Source: Terrimonas ferruginea DSM 30193
GTDB lineage: Bacteria; Bacteroidota; Bacteroidia; Chitinophagales; Chitinophagaceae
Direction: 5' to 3'
NCBI RefSeq assembly: GCF_000425585.1
Contig: NZ_AUDS01000009.1
Span: 213,708 to 277,707, forward strand
Length of the DNA stretch: 64,000 bases
Below, in pieces: positions 34,286-42,794 of the stretch. Made by a program: the position numbers and the translations under genes. How positions within the stretch are numbered: position 1 is the stretch's first letter; every line of letters starts with the position of its first letter. A model generated the notes under the pieces. That model had not been told where the DNA came from. It saw nothing but the letters and a program-made list of their open reading frames with translations, and ran no database searches.

Positions 34286-34558
34286 GGAGGAGTAAGGAGT
34301 AAGGTGTAAGGGATAAGGTGTAAGGTATAAGGAGTAGGGTATAGGGTATAGGGTATAGAGTGTAGGGTTGAAGGCGTAAGGTTGATAACTATAAGCCTAT
34401 TCACGATTGAAGGCCGACCCGAAGGGTGGTTCGTGAAAACACGAACCACGGGTGCGTTGGACAAACATTCGGCTATTCACTGATTCACTTATTGACTTAT
34501 TCACTCCCGAGACTTCGGGATGACCATTCACCATTCACCATTGACGATTGACAATTCA
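34286..34558. repeat. Heptad-repeat element 7 (purine arm 34292-34388, pyrimidine arms 34399-34410 and 34472-34558)
   Basis: The purine arm is about fourteen unbroken heptads of GTAAGGT/ATAGGGT type. The pyrimidine arm is ATTCACC/ATTGACG type and contains the palindrome TCCCGA-GACT-TCGGGA (34505-34520); its last unit carries the stop of the 34556 gene. A perfect hairpin with arms GTGGTTCGTG/CACGAACCAC and AAAA loop (34426-34449) is in the middle. The rest of this 330-base gap holds no gene. Confidence 0.9.
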
Positions 34559-35578
34559 CTTTTTCACCGGTGGCACCGGCGCTGGCTGTTCGCGCTGCTT
34601 ATTCTTCTCCGATTGCTCTATGAGTTTTTTCTCATTCTTGTTGCCCTTGCCGTCGAGAATGGGTTTTTCGACCGGTGGTTTGCCCATATACGGATCCGCA
34701 TCACTCATATCTATTTTATAAGTAAATGCTTTGTCGATATGTATCCATTTGCCATTTTCCCACTTAAATGCTTCGTTATCGCCGTCCGGCACGTATGTCC
34801 AGGGATTATCGGGTTCATCATTCTCGGATATCAGGTGATCGACCAGGATTACATTCTCTTCCGGCAAAAAATCCATCAACACACGCACATCTTTTTTAAA
34901 CTCCAGGCTGAAGCGGTTCTGATCTGGCTTCGGAATGCTGTCTTTGGCAAAACTGAAAAACGGACCTCCGAAAACCGGTTCGCCACGTCCGTTGAACGTA
35001 AGTACTTCCAGCCATTTTTTACTGCTGCGCACCGTGTGCCCGTCAAAGCCGAACAGGGTATAAAAGTTCTTTCCGTTGTATTGTGTGCGAATGATGTTGT
35101 AATACACTGCGCCGATCCAGTTGTTGCGGTCGCGCGCAGAGTCCATCGGATTCTCGGTGAATTCCGATACATCCCGGAGCGGAAATAATTTAAGCGATCC
35201 GTCTTTCGTGCGCATCTGGATGGCTCCGCGTTGACGGGAGTAGTAATTGTCGTAGTTCAAATTCCAGGTAAATATGCGGAACGTGCTGTCCGGTGCATAC
35301 ATTTTAGAGATGCCAAGAACCGAATCAAACGGATAATAGAAAGAGTTTTTGACCTGCAGCGCCCGCACCAGTGTTCTGATGAAAAAGCTGTCTGCGATCA
35401 TGCGGTCGGCCATTTCCTGCTCAACGCTCATGTCTTTCGAATGCTTCGATAAGGAATCTTCTTTGAGCCTCAGCTTCTTACGGTCTGCTGAAGAGATCGG
35501 CGACTGCGCATAAACGGAAGTTCCGGCGGCGAAGGCGATCAGTAAAACAAGGCTAAGGCGTAAGGTCAACTTTTTCAC
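34556..35578 (-). CDS. Hypothetical secreted protein, 340 aa
   Basis: Signal peptide about residues 1-24 (LVLLIAFAAGTSVYAQ). The mature part has a beta-rich body (FRIFTWNLNYDNYYSR, KNFYTLFGFDGHTVRSSKKWLEVLTF, GGPFFSFAKDS) and a charged, Lys/Pro-rich tail. I recognise it only as a conserved Bacteroidota-type hypothetical; no function. Start codon is GTG at 35578 with no nearer ATG that keeps the signal peptide. The C-terminal Lys-Lys-stop runs straight into a heptad array. It lies downstream of the glycan genes on the same strand, after a 75-base gap. Confidence 0.75.
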   Translation of the reverse strand: MKKLTLRLSLVLLIAFAAGTSVYAQSPISSADRKKLRLKEDSLSKHSKDMSVEQEMADRMIADSFFIRTLVRALQVKNSFYYPFDSVLGISKMYAPDSTFRIFTWNLNYDNYYSRQRGAIQMRTKDGSLKLFPLRDVSEFTENPMDSARDRNNWIGAVYYNIIRTQYNGKNFYTLFGFDGHTVRSSKKWLEVLTFNGRGEPVFGGPFFSFAKDSIPKPDQNRFSLEFKKDVRVLMDFLPEENVILVDHLISENDEPDNPWTYVPDGDNEAFKWENGKWIHIDKAFTYKIDMSDADPYMGKPPVEKPILDGKGNKNEKKLIEQSEKNKQREQPAPVPPVKK

Positions 35579-35653
35579 TTTATCTTTTTTGATCCGCTAC
35601 GTCGGTAACGGTGTTCAGGTAACGTCTTTCCGGCAGGAAAATTACACAAAGAA

Positions 35654-36895
35654 CTATAAAGATTTTGCAAAAGCGTAAAGTGACTCAAATTGCCAGTCCA
35701 CATCCTGGTGGGGAAGTTCGTATGGCGGGTTGGTGGTTGTGAGATAAACGGTGTACAATCCCGCATGCCGTCCGAATTGCATATCGCTTGGATTATTACC
35801 GATCATGATCGTTTTGGACAGATCGATATCCGGGAAATCATGTTTGGCGAGGAAGGCCATCCCGGGGTTTGGTTTGCGTATGGGATCGAAGTTGGACATG
35901 GCCGTTGCGGAGTAGACGTGATCGATCAACCCGCCGTTTTCTTTTACGATCCGTTGCAATTTATCGTTCACCGTCTTCAGGTCTTCGAGCGTCATCAGAC
36001 CTCGGCCCACACCGCGCTGATTGGTGGTGACGATCACCCGCCCGAATTTTCCGTGAATGATCCGGGTAGCATCCAGCGCACCGTCATAAAAAACGAATTC
36101 ATCGGGATGAAAAACATAACTGCCGACCTTATCATGGTTGAACACACCATCACGATCCATGAACAAAGTCCATGATTTGTCGATGTCTTTTAAAGAGATA
36201 GCAGGCCGTGCCAGATCCTGTTGTGCCTGGTTGTAATCATCCGGAATGCCGATATCGATGAAATAATCATCCTGGGCAATGCCGTATAATTTATCATCAG
36301 CATACCGCGCTTCGAGGAAATCTTTTTCGAAGGAAAATTTTTCCGGTAATCCTGCAGCGAGCAATGCTTCGCGATCGATTACATAAAGTCCGCCATTGAT
36401 CGTTCCCTGTTCGTACTGTTGTTTTTCTTTGAATGCGGTAATGCGTCCTTCATTGTTTATTTCCACCACACCATAGCGGTCGAAATGTTGCATGGGTTTT
36501 AAAGCAAGCGTGCAGATGGCATGATTACTACGATGCAATTGCAACATAGCCGGTATATCTGCACGGAACAATGTATCGCCATTGGTAACGATCACTTGCG
36601 ACGAATGTGCCTGTGCGGCGGCAAGGAGAATGGCACCGCCGGTGCCCAATGGTTCTTCTTCGATAACCGTTTTATAGGAAAGCGTAGCAAAATCTTTCTC
36701 GAGGTAATCGGTGATGAGTTCATGTTTATAACCCAGCGAAAAAATAAAATCGTTGATGCCCTGGCTGCGGAGGTAATTGATCACATAAAATAAAAACGGA
36801 CGCCCGGCTACGGGCGCGAGACATTTCGGAAGATCGGGAACGGCAGAACGAAGCCGCGTGCCCAGCCCGCCGGCCAGGATGATTGCTTGGGTCAT
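35654..36895 (-). CDS. hddC/gmhB: HddC-GmhB fusion: heptose-1-phosphate guanylyltransferase plus heptose-1,7-bisphosphate phosphatase
   Basis: A 413-residue two-domain protein. Residues 1-228 are a nucleotidyltransferase with the HddC-type signature AGGLGTRLRSAVPDLPKCLAPV and TNGDTLF for metal binding. Residues about 238-413 are a HAD phosphatase with LFMDRDGVFNHD (nucleophile and acid), TTNQRGVG (Thr/Ser motif) and RKPNPGM...MIGNNPSDMQF. Together they give the last two catalytic steps to GDP-D-glycero-alpha-D-manno-heptose. GmhA is 14 bases upstream and HddA next, so the pathway is complete here. Fused HddC-GmhB has few visible linker residues (228-237). Confidence 0.88.
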   Translation of the reverse strand: MTQAIILAGGLGTRLRSAVPDLPKCLAPVAGRPFLFYVINYLRSQGINDFIFSLGYKHELITDYLEKDFATLSYKTVIEEEPLGTGGAILLAAAQAHSSQVIVTNGDTLFRADIPAMLQLHRSNHAICTLALKPMQHFDRYGVVEINNEGRITAFKEKQQYEQGTINGGLYVIDREALLAAGLPEKFSFEKDFLEARYADDKLYGIAQDDYFIDIGIPDDYNQAQQDLARPAISLKDIDKSWTLFMDRDGVFNHDKVGSYVFHPDEFVFYDGALDATRIIHGKFGRVIVTTNQRGVGRGLMTLEDLKTVNDKLQRIVKENGGLIDHVYSATAMSNFDPIRKPNPGMAFLAKHDFPDIDLSKTIMIGNNPSDMQFGRHAGLYTVYLTTTNPPYELPHQDVDWQFESLYAFAKSL

Positions 36896-36909
36896 ATCAG
36901 TAGTGGAGC

Positions 36910-37485
36910 TCAGCTTTGAAAATAGGTTTCTTCTACCAATTGGCAGACGATATGCCCTGCAAGGATATGACTTTCCTGTATGCGTGGCGTATCGGTTGAA
37001 GGAATATTGATAAGATAATCACTGAGTGCTTTTAGTTGTCCGCCGGTCTGACCGGTAAAACCAACCGTCACCATACCACGCTCTCTCGCCACTTCGAATG
37101 CTTTGATGATGTTGGCCGAATTACCGGAAGTGGAGAGACCTACCAGCACATCGCCCGGTTGTCCGATGCCATCGATCAGCCGGGCATAAATTACGTCGTA
37201 GCTGTAATCATTACCAACGGCGGTAATGTAAGAGGTGTTGCAGTGCAGCGCTTCTGCGGGTAAGGCCTTGCGGTCGGTATAAAAACGCCCGGAAAATTCT
37301 GCAGCGAGGTGTTGCGCATCGGCAGCGCTGCCTCCATTGCCGCAGAAATAAACACGCCTGCCGTCACGAAAGGCATTGGTGATCACATCGGCAACCATGC
37401 CAATCACCGATACCAGTGCGTCATCTTCCATCAATTGTTGTTTGACGCTGATAGATGCCTGTATGAGCTGTTTAATCTTTTCCAT
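36910..37485 (-). CDS. gmhA: Sedoheptulose-7-phosphate isomerase (GmhA)
   Basis: First enzyme of ADP- or GDP-heptose synthesis, converting sedoheptulose 7-phosphate to D-glycero-D-manno-heptose 7-phosphate. A 191-residue SIS-domain protein with FCGNGGSAADAQHLAAEF near residues 48-65 and GLSTSGNSANI near 116-126, both phosphate/sugar loops, and the C-terminal active-site Glu/His helix (QESHILAGHIVCQLVE). Sits 14 bases before the fused hddC/gmhB gene. Confidence 0.93.
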   Translation of the reverse strand: MEKIKQLIQASISVKQQLMEDDALVSVIGMVADVITNAFRDGRRVYFCGNGGSAADAQHLAAEFSGRFYTDRKALPAEALHCNTSYITAVGNDYSYDVIYARLIDGIGQPGDVLVGLSTSGNSANIIKAFEVARERGMVTVGFTGQTGGQLKALSDYLINIPSTDTPRIQESHILAGHIVCQLVEETYFQS

Positions 37486-37514
37486 CGGGAGGGGTAAAGT
37501 TATACGTTTTAGAC

Positions 37515-37711
37515 GAAGGTAAAAGGTTTAAGGTTTAAGGCTTAAGGTGTAAGGTGGAACAGCCGCCCGATACTTCGGACGTGAGTATTAAGTTATAAGT
37601 ATTAAGTAATAAGTTAACAGCCGGTGGGAGGTGTAACTATGGATAATTCGCTCATTCACCAATTGACTTATTCACTATTGACCATTCACTATTCACTATT
37701 CACCATTCACT
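37515..37711. repeat. Heptad-repeat element 8 (purine arm 37515-37616, pyrimidine arm 37652-37711)
   Basis: AAGGTTT/AAGGTGT then AAGTATT/AAGTAAT heptads, with two AACAGCC linkers and CCGA-TACT-TCGG (37567-37578), then ATTCACC/ATTGACC heptads. Lies between hddA and gmhA. Confidence 0.85.
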
Positions 37712-37724
37712 TTTGGCTTTTGAA

Positions 37725-38753
37725 TTACAACGACCATGTGGTTAGTCCGTGTTCTACAAACTGGTAACGGCGGGTTTTGCCACCGAAACGTTCCAGGCTG
37801 CGGATTACATTATGCTTGGTTGTGCCGGGGCAATAAAAGATCATGAAGCCACCACCGCCGGCACCGGATATTTTTCCTCCTGTGGCACCGGCTGCTTTGG
37901 CCGTTTCATAAATTTCTTCCATCAGGCTGTTGGAAATGCCTTCTGCCATGTTGCGTTTTTGCTGGAAACCGAAATCAAGAATCTCACCGATTTCGTGCAG
38001 GCGGCCGCGCAGCAAAGCTTCTTTCATACGTTGCGCCTGTTCTTTCAACTGATGCATAGCCTCGATCGATTTGCCCTGTTTGTTTACCACATTTTTGCTT
38101 TGTTGCTCGATGATCCGGGCGGATTCGCGGCTGGTGGAAGTATAGTAGAGGAGGAGATTGTTTTCGAGTTCAAAAAGATAGCGCTGTTTGATGCGCAGCG
38201 GGTTGACGATCACGCGGTCGTTCTCATAAAATTCCATGAAGTTCACACCGCCGAATGTGGCCGCATATTGGTCTTGTTTACCACCGGCGAGATTGAGGTC
38301 GCGGCGTTCGATTTCATAAGCATAGTGAGCGATATCGTATTCACCCAGGGGCAGCTTGAGCATTTCGGCAAATGCACCAATGATGGCCACAACAAGTGTT
38401 GAAGAAGTGCCAAGGCCGGAACCCGCAGGTGCATCGACAAAAGTTGATAAATGAAAACCTGTATCGGGCATGCCATAGTCGCGGCGGATACGGTTATATA
38501 CACCTTTCAGCAGATCAAGATAGCCATCGGTAGCACACTCGCTTCCTGTTATGTGCTGCTGATGTTCGTTGCGGTCAACGGCTGTAAAATGGATTTCGGG
38601 TTTGTCGATTATTTCAATGCTCGCGTGTGCATAGAGGGATAAAGTAGCATTGAGAATGGCGCCTCCGTAGAGATCGCTGTAAGGGCTTACATCGGTGCCG
38701 CCGCCGGCCAGCCCTATCCGCAGGGGAGCTTTGCTCCTGTAGATTGTACTCAT
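37725..38753 (-). CDS. hddA: D-glycero-alpha-D-manno-heptose-7-phosphate kinase (HddA)
   Basis: GHMP-fold kinase of about 342 residues that phosphorylates heptose 7-phosphate at C1. Motifs: KAPLRIGLAGGGTDVSPYSD at the N-terminus, the ATP loop PAGSGLGTSSTLVVAI and the C-terminal GGKISGAGGGGFMIF. Start taken at ATG 38753 (MSTIYRSKAPL); the ten codons of open frame before it are pure ATTCACC/ATTGACG heptad repeat and are not protein. Neighbours are gmhA and the glycosyltransferases. Confidence 0.92.
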   Translation of the reverse strand: MSTIYRSKAPLRIGLAGGGTDVSPYSDLYGGAILNATLSLYAHASIEIIDKPEIHFTAVDRNEHQQHITGSECATDGYLDLLKGVYNRIRRDYGMPDTGFHLSTFVDAPAGSGLGTSSTLVVAIIGAFAEMLKLPLGEYDIAHYAYEIERRDLNLAGGKQDQYAATFGGVNFMEFYENDRVIVNPLRIKQRYLFELENNLLLYYTSTSRESARIIEQQSKNVVNKQGKSIEAMHQLKEQAQRMKEALLRGRLHEIGEILDFGFQQKRNMAEGISNSLMEEIYETAKAAGATGGKISGAGGGGFMIFYCPGTTKHNVIRSLERFGGKTRRYQFVEHGLTTWSL

Positions 38754-38756
38754 ATT

Positions 38757-38895
38757 CGTCAATCGTGAATGGTGAATCGTCAATGGTCAATAGTGAATGG
38801 TGAATAGTGAATCGTCAATCGTCAATAGAAAGGCCGTTACCTAAAACCTATTACCCTATGCCTTACACCTTAAACCCTACACCTTATGCCTTACC
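38757..38895. repeat. Heptad-repeat element 9 (purine arm 38757-38826, pyrimidine arm 38840-38895)
   Basis: GTGAATG/GTCAATC heptads followed by CCTTACA/CCTATGC heptads. The last units encode the C-terminal residues and TAG stop of the 38877 gene; the first abut the hddA start. Confidence 0.85.
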
Positions 38896-40031
38896 TCGCG
38901 GCCCAGTTCCTGTATAGTTTCTACCAGTTGTTCCCAACTGTAGCGCTGTTTTTCTTTTTGCAGATTGGGAATGAAGTGTGCTTCTCCCAATTCAAAATAG
39001 GCTTCTATTCCGTCGGCGATCGATTCGGGTGTGGGTTCGGTCACTAACCCTGACACACCGTGTGGCACCAGTGCAGGCAGTCCGCCCACGTTGGTTACCA
39101 CCATAGGTTTATCGAAATGATAAGCCAGGGGTGTAACGCCGCTTTGCGTGGCATTACGGTAGGGTTGGATCAGCACGTCTGCCGCACACAGGTAATACCG
39201 CACTTCGCTGTCGGGAATAAAATCCGTACGAAGAATCAGCATATCTTTTATACCGAGTTTATCGATTTGCTGCTGGTATTTTTGTTCGTCTTCATAAAAT
39301 TCACCGGCAATCAGCAAACGCATATCGGATGCATAAGCGGCATTTCGCTGACGAAGAACGCTGACCGCATCGAGCAGCAGATCGAGCCCTTTATAGGCAC
39401 GGATGAAGCCAAAGAACAACAACAGCTTTTTCACCGGAGGTAAACCCAGATGCTGACGGGCCTGCTGCTTGTCCACTGCTTCGCCGAAGTTATCGTACAG
39501 TGGATGCGCAACGAGCTTTGCCGGTTTGGTCTTTTCAAACAACCGCAGATCCTGCATTACTTTTTCACTCATGGTGATAAAAGCATCGCAACTGCGGAGG
39601 AAGTAACGGGTGAACGGACCATCTCCGGGCCTTTTTTCATGAGGGATGACATTGTCTGCGAGACAAATGATGCAGGTATGTTTATTTTTTTTTACCTGGC
39701 GCAATATCGTTCCCAATGCAGGCCCCATCAACGGTAGCCAGAAACGTACCAGAATCAGATCCGGGCGTTCGCGGCGGAGTCGACGGCCGATTTTGAGCCA
39801 GTTCAGTGGATTTACCGAATTGATGACGGTATGAATATCTATTCCTTCGGGTGCAGGTTCGTCGGTGTATTGCGTCTTTCCCGGAAAAATAAAAGACGGG
39901 TATTGAAGAGAAAAGGAATAAATAGAACAGGAATGACCGGCATCGTTGAATGCACGGGCCAGCCGTTGATTAAAAGTAGCCAGTCCGCCCCGCAACGGAT
40001 GCGCAGGACCTATGATCACAACTTTCGCCAT
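38877..40031 (-). CDS. Glycosyltransferase family 4 protein
   Basis: A 384-residue GT-B glycosyltransferase for surface polysaccharide. N-terminal IGPAHPLRGGLATFNQRLA for acceptor side, FFGFIRAYKGLDLLLDA and the C-terminal donor loop PLAYHFDKPMVVTNVGGLPALV with the GGLPE-like glycine. The last few residues VRHKV and the stop are written in heptad repeat bases, so the natural C-terminus was extended or trimmed by the array. Next gene downstream is hddA. Confidence 0.88.
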   Translation of the reverse strand: MAKVVIIGPAHPLRGGLATFNQRLARAFNDAGHSCSIYSFSLQYPSFIFPGKTQYTDEPAPEGIDIHTVINSVNPLNWLKIGRRLRRERPDLILVRFWLPLMGPALGTILRQVKKNKHTCIICLADNVIPHEKRPGDGPFTRYFLRSCDAFITMSEKVMQDLRLFEKTKPAKLVAHPLYDNFGEAVDKQQARQHLGLPPVKKLLLFFGFIRAYKGLDLLLDAVSVLRQRNAAYASDMRLLIAGEFYEDEQKYQQQIDKLGIKDMLILRTDFIPDSEVRYYLCAADVLIQPYRNATQSGVTPLAYHFDKPMVVTNVGGLPALVPHGVSGLVTEPTPESIADGIEAYFELGEAHFIPNLQKEKQRYSWEQLVETIQELGREVRHKV

Positions 40032-40041
40032 AAAGAGGATT

Positions 40042-40983
40042 TTATATGCCCGCTTTTTCTTCGATCAGGTAGAAATTGCGCGACGCGGAATTTCGTGTCA
40101 CCAGTTCTCCCAGAAATCCTGCCAGGAATAGCTGTACGCCGAGAATCACTGCGGTAAGCGATATATAAAATCCGGGTCGGTTGGTGATGCCAAACTCCGG
40201 TTCGATCAGTTTGGATATAACCAGGTAAAGCGCAAAGCCGAGACCGATCAGGAAAAAGATCGTGCCCCACAAACCAAAGAAGTGCATCGGGCGCTTGCCG
40301 AATTTGCCAATGAAAAAGATCGACAGCAGATCGAGGAATCCATTGATAAAACGGTTCCATCCGAATTTGCTCACCCCGTATTTTCTTGCGCGGTGTTCCA
40401 CTACCTTTTCACCGATACGGCGAAAGCCCGACCATTTGGCCAGCACCGGCACATACCGGTGCATTTCACCATATACCTCGATGCTCTTAACCAGTTTTTT
40501 GCGGTAGGCTTTGAGGCCGCAGTTGAAATCGTGCAGTTTTATTCCGCTCATGCGGCGGGCTGCCGCATTAAAGAGTTTGCTGGGAAGGTTTTTGGTAAGC
40601 CTGTTGTCATAACGCTTCTTTTTCCATCCGCTTACCAGGTCGAGATTGTCCTCCAATATCATCCGGCGCAGTTCAGGAATTTCATCCGGACTATCCTGCA
40701 GATCCGCATCCATGGTAATGATTACCTCTCCCTGAGCGGCTTTGAAGCCTTCATTGAGACCGGCGGATTTGCCGTAGTTGCGTTGGAATTTGATTCCCTT
40801 GACATGCGGGTTGCGTGCGCGGAGTTGCTGGATTACTTCCCAGGAATTGTCCGTGCTGCCGTCGTCAACGAAAATAATTTCGTAGGTATAATGATGTTCA
40901 TCCATTACCCGCTCAATCCAGGCGGTGAGCTCGGGTAATGATTCTTCTTCGTTTAAAAGTGGTATGACAAGGGAAAGATCCAT
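40042..40983 (-). CDS. Glycosyltransferase family 2 (DPM1/ArnC-like) membrane protein
   Basis: A 313-residue GT-A enzyme: VIPLLNEEESLPEL at the start, FVDDGSTDNS, then ITMDADLQDSPDEIP (DxD) and two C-terminal membrane helices (FFGLWGTIFFLIGLGFALY and SLTAVILGVQLFLAGFLG). Such enzymes move a sugar from a nucleotide donor to a polyprenyl phosphate on the inner membrane. It is 10 bases upstream of the GT4 gene and three bases from the DUF4199 gene, forming one operon with the dihydroorotase homologue. Confidence 0.9.
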   Translation of the reverse strand: MDLSLVIPLLNEEESLPELTAWIERVMDEHHYTYEIIFVDDGSTDNSWEVIQQLRARNPHVKGIKFQRNYGKSAGLNEGFKAAQGEVIITMDADLQDSPDEIPELRRMILEDNLDLVSGWKKKRYDNRLTKNLPSKLFNAAARRMSGIKLHDFNCGLKAYRKKLVKSIEVYGEMHRYVPVLAKWSGFRRIGEKVVEHRARKYGVSKFGWNRFINGFLDLLSIFFIGKFGKRPMHFFGLWGTIFFLIGLGFALYLVISKLIEPEFGITNRPGFYISLTAVILGVQLFLAGFLGELVTRNSASRNFYLIEEKAGI

Positions 40984-40986
40984 GTG

Positions 40987-41481
40987 TTAACGTCTCCTGA
41001 TTAAAATAATACCTGAACCTGTAACGGTGAATATAACACCAAATATCAAATAACTGAAAATCGCACCGTATACCACGCCGGTGGTATAACCCTTGCGGGT
41101 ATTCTCCACGCTTTCTTCAATCTGCGCGGGCGTCATATCTTTATTGTTTTGCTGAAGGTACTCCCGTGTGGCCACGGCGGCTTCGTCTGCAAATTCAGGG
41201 TGCATTTTCGAGTTGATGGCAAAGAAAAAGATCATCGCTATCGTAACGACGATGAAACATCGGAATCCCTGGTTGAACAGGGTGCCGAAGGCGGGCTGAT
41301 AATCTGCAGATGCCTTGTAGTTAAACAATGTCCACATTATTCCCCCTCCATACAGTGCATAGATAAGATAGGCAAGCGGCGAATTGGCGGGTGCGTAATA
41401 GAAAACCAGGATACTCAGAAGTATCATTGCAGCGGCCGTAATAAGGCCTATCACCAGCGGTGTAAGTTTAATTGATCTCAT
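40987..41481 (-). CDS. DUF4199 membrane protein
   Basis: A 164-residue protein with four hydrophobic segments (about 7-28, 33-52, 72-88, 136-158) and a charged loop containing EYLQQNNKDMTPAQIEESVENTRKGY, as in DUF4199 proteins of Bacteroidota. The function of the family is unknown. Start overlaps the preceding gene's stop by four bases, so it is translationally coupled to the dihydroorotase homologue. Confidence 0.85.
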   Translation of the reverse strand: MRSIKLTPLVIGLITAAAMILLSILVFYYAPANSPLAYLIYALYGGGIMWTLFNYKASADYQPAFGTLFNQGFRCFIVVTIAMIFFFAINSKMHPEFADEAAVATREYLQQNNKDMTPAQIEESVENTRKGYTTGVVYGAIFSYLIFGVIFTVTGSGIILIRRR

Positions 41482-42746
41482 GCCTGATTCAGTACAACCT
41501 GGTTTTTGTGAATAATTCCGGCCACTTTGCCTGTGAGAGTCCGGCCGAGGAAGGGTGTATTACGTGAGCGCGAACGAAGCGATGCCGTTCCTACCGTCCA
41601 TTGTACATCGGGTTGGAAAAGCGTGAGTGATGCGGGTTCGCCTTCGCGGATTGTTTTTGCGGGTAATCCGATCAGCTTTGCCGGATTGACAGACAGCAGT
41701 TCCACCCATTTTTCCTGGCTTACTCCGGGTAAGGCAGTCCGCAATACTGCGTATACGGTTTCGAGGCTGGTCATGCCGGATTTGGCATATTCGAATTCCA
41801 CTACTTTACTGTCATATTCATGCGGCAGGTGATGGCTGGCAATCGTATCGATTGTACCATCGGTGATGGCCTGCTGCAAGGCTTTACGGTCGGCGGGCGT
41901 GCGGAAAGGTGGATTTACTTTCAGGTTGGTATCGTATTCCTGCAGGTCTTCATCGGAAAAGAAAAGATGTGCGGGCGTTACGGAGCAACTGATCAGCGTA
42001 TTGCCTTTGGCGCGTGCCTTGCGGATCAGCTCGAGCGATACGCCGGCTGATATGCCTGTGAAGTGTAAACGTGAACCGGCATAAGCGGCCAGTTCAATGT
42101 CGCGCGCCACAATAAGTTCTTCGGCCAGTACCGGTTTGCCGGGCAGTCCGAGCCTGGTGGATACGATGCCTTCATTCATCAGGCCGTGCGGGTTGATGCT
42201 GCGGTCTTCCGGTACCTGGATCAGCAGGCCGTCGAATGCTTTTATGTATTGAAGGGCTTTCACCAGCAGTCCGGCAGACTGTATCGGGTGTAATCCATCT
42301 CCGAATACGATGGCTCCGCTGGCGCGCATATCGTACATCTCCGCCAGTTCGCGTCCTTCCGCTTCGCGGGTAACGGCACCCATCGGATGCACATTTACGG
42401 GAAGAGACCGCGATTTCTGCACGAGGTATTCTACCGCGGCTTTGTTGTGCACAACGGGTTTGGTATTCGGGATTACCACTACATCGGTAAAACCTCCGGC
42501 CGCGGCAGCGGCCGCACCTGATTCGATGGTTTCCTTGTATTCAAGGCCGGGATCGCCGAATTGGGCAAAAAGATCTGTCCATCCGGGCGAAAGATGCAGT
42601 CCCGGCAGGTCAATTACCTGATCTGCGGACACCGCATCGTTGCCGATTTGCCGAATAATACCATTTTCAATGAAAACCGGGACGGTTTGCCCGTTGAAAG
42701 GAGAGGAAGGATCTACAATTTTCGCCTGCTTGACAAGTATTTTCAT
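41478..42746 (-). CDS. Dihydroorotase-like amidohydrolase lacking the metal ligands (likely non-catalytic)
   Basis: A 422-residue protein with the overall dihydroorotase fold and order, but each metal site is changed. The HxH after the first strand is FAQ (DLFAQFGDPG), the lysine position reads GAIVFGDG, the CHVST histidine is FTGIS, the TPHHL pair is TPAHL, and the ATDHAPH aspartate reads ASHHLPH. This matches the non-catalytic PyrX/pDHO type that can support aspartate carbamoyltransferase, rather than an active PyrC. Functional pyrimidine enzymes are not in the window. The 5' end has TAACTTTG seven bases before the ATG. Confidence 0.85.
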   Translation of the reverse strand: MKILVKQAKIVDPSSPFNGQTVPVFIENGIIRQIGNDAVSADQVIDLPGLHLSPGWTDLFAQFGDPGLEYKETIESGAAAAAAGGFTDVVVIPNTKPVVHNKAAVEYLVQKSRSLPVNVHPMGAVTREAEGRELAEMYDMRASGAIVFGDGLHPIQSAGLLVKALQYIKAFDGLLIQVPEDRSINPHGLMNEGIVSTRLGLPGKPVLAEELIVARDIELAAYAGSRLHFTGISAGVSLELIRKARAKGNTLISCSVTPAHLFFSDEDLQEYDTNLKVNPPFRTPADRKALQQAITDGTIDTIASHHLPHEYDSKVVEFEYAKSGMTSLETVYAVLRTALPGVSQEKWVELLSVNPAKLIGLPAKTIREGEPASLTLFQPDVQWTVGTASLRSRSRNTPFLGRTLTGKVAGIIHKNQVVLNQA

Positions 42747-42753
42747 TAAGCGG

Positions 42754-42761
42754 CAAAGTTA
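42754..42761 (-). promoter_or_regulatory. -7 box (TAACTTTG) of the dihydroorotase-like operon
   Basis: Perfect TAnnTTTG on the minus strand, with exactly 7 bases to the ATG at 42746; no clear -33. Confidence 0.5.
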
Positions 42762-42794
42762 ACGGTTGTTTTGGAAAAAAAGCCTGCGTGGGAG

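Noticed and set aside
34286-34558. Coding ORFs on either strand in the heptad region
   Set aside because: The translations are repeat-derived and carry no conserved features.
41478-42746. Catalytic dihydroorotase (pyrC)
   Set aside because: All expected metal ligands are substituted, so the active-enzyme call was not made.
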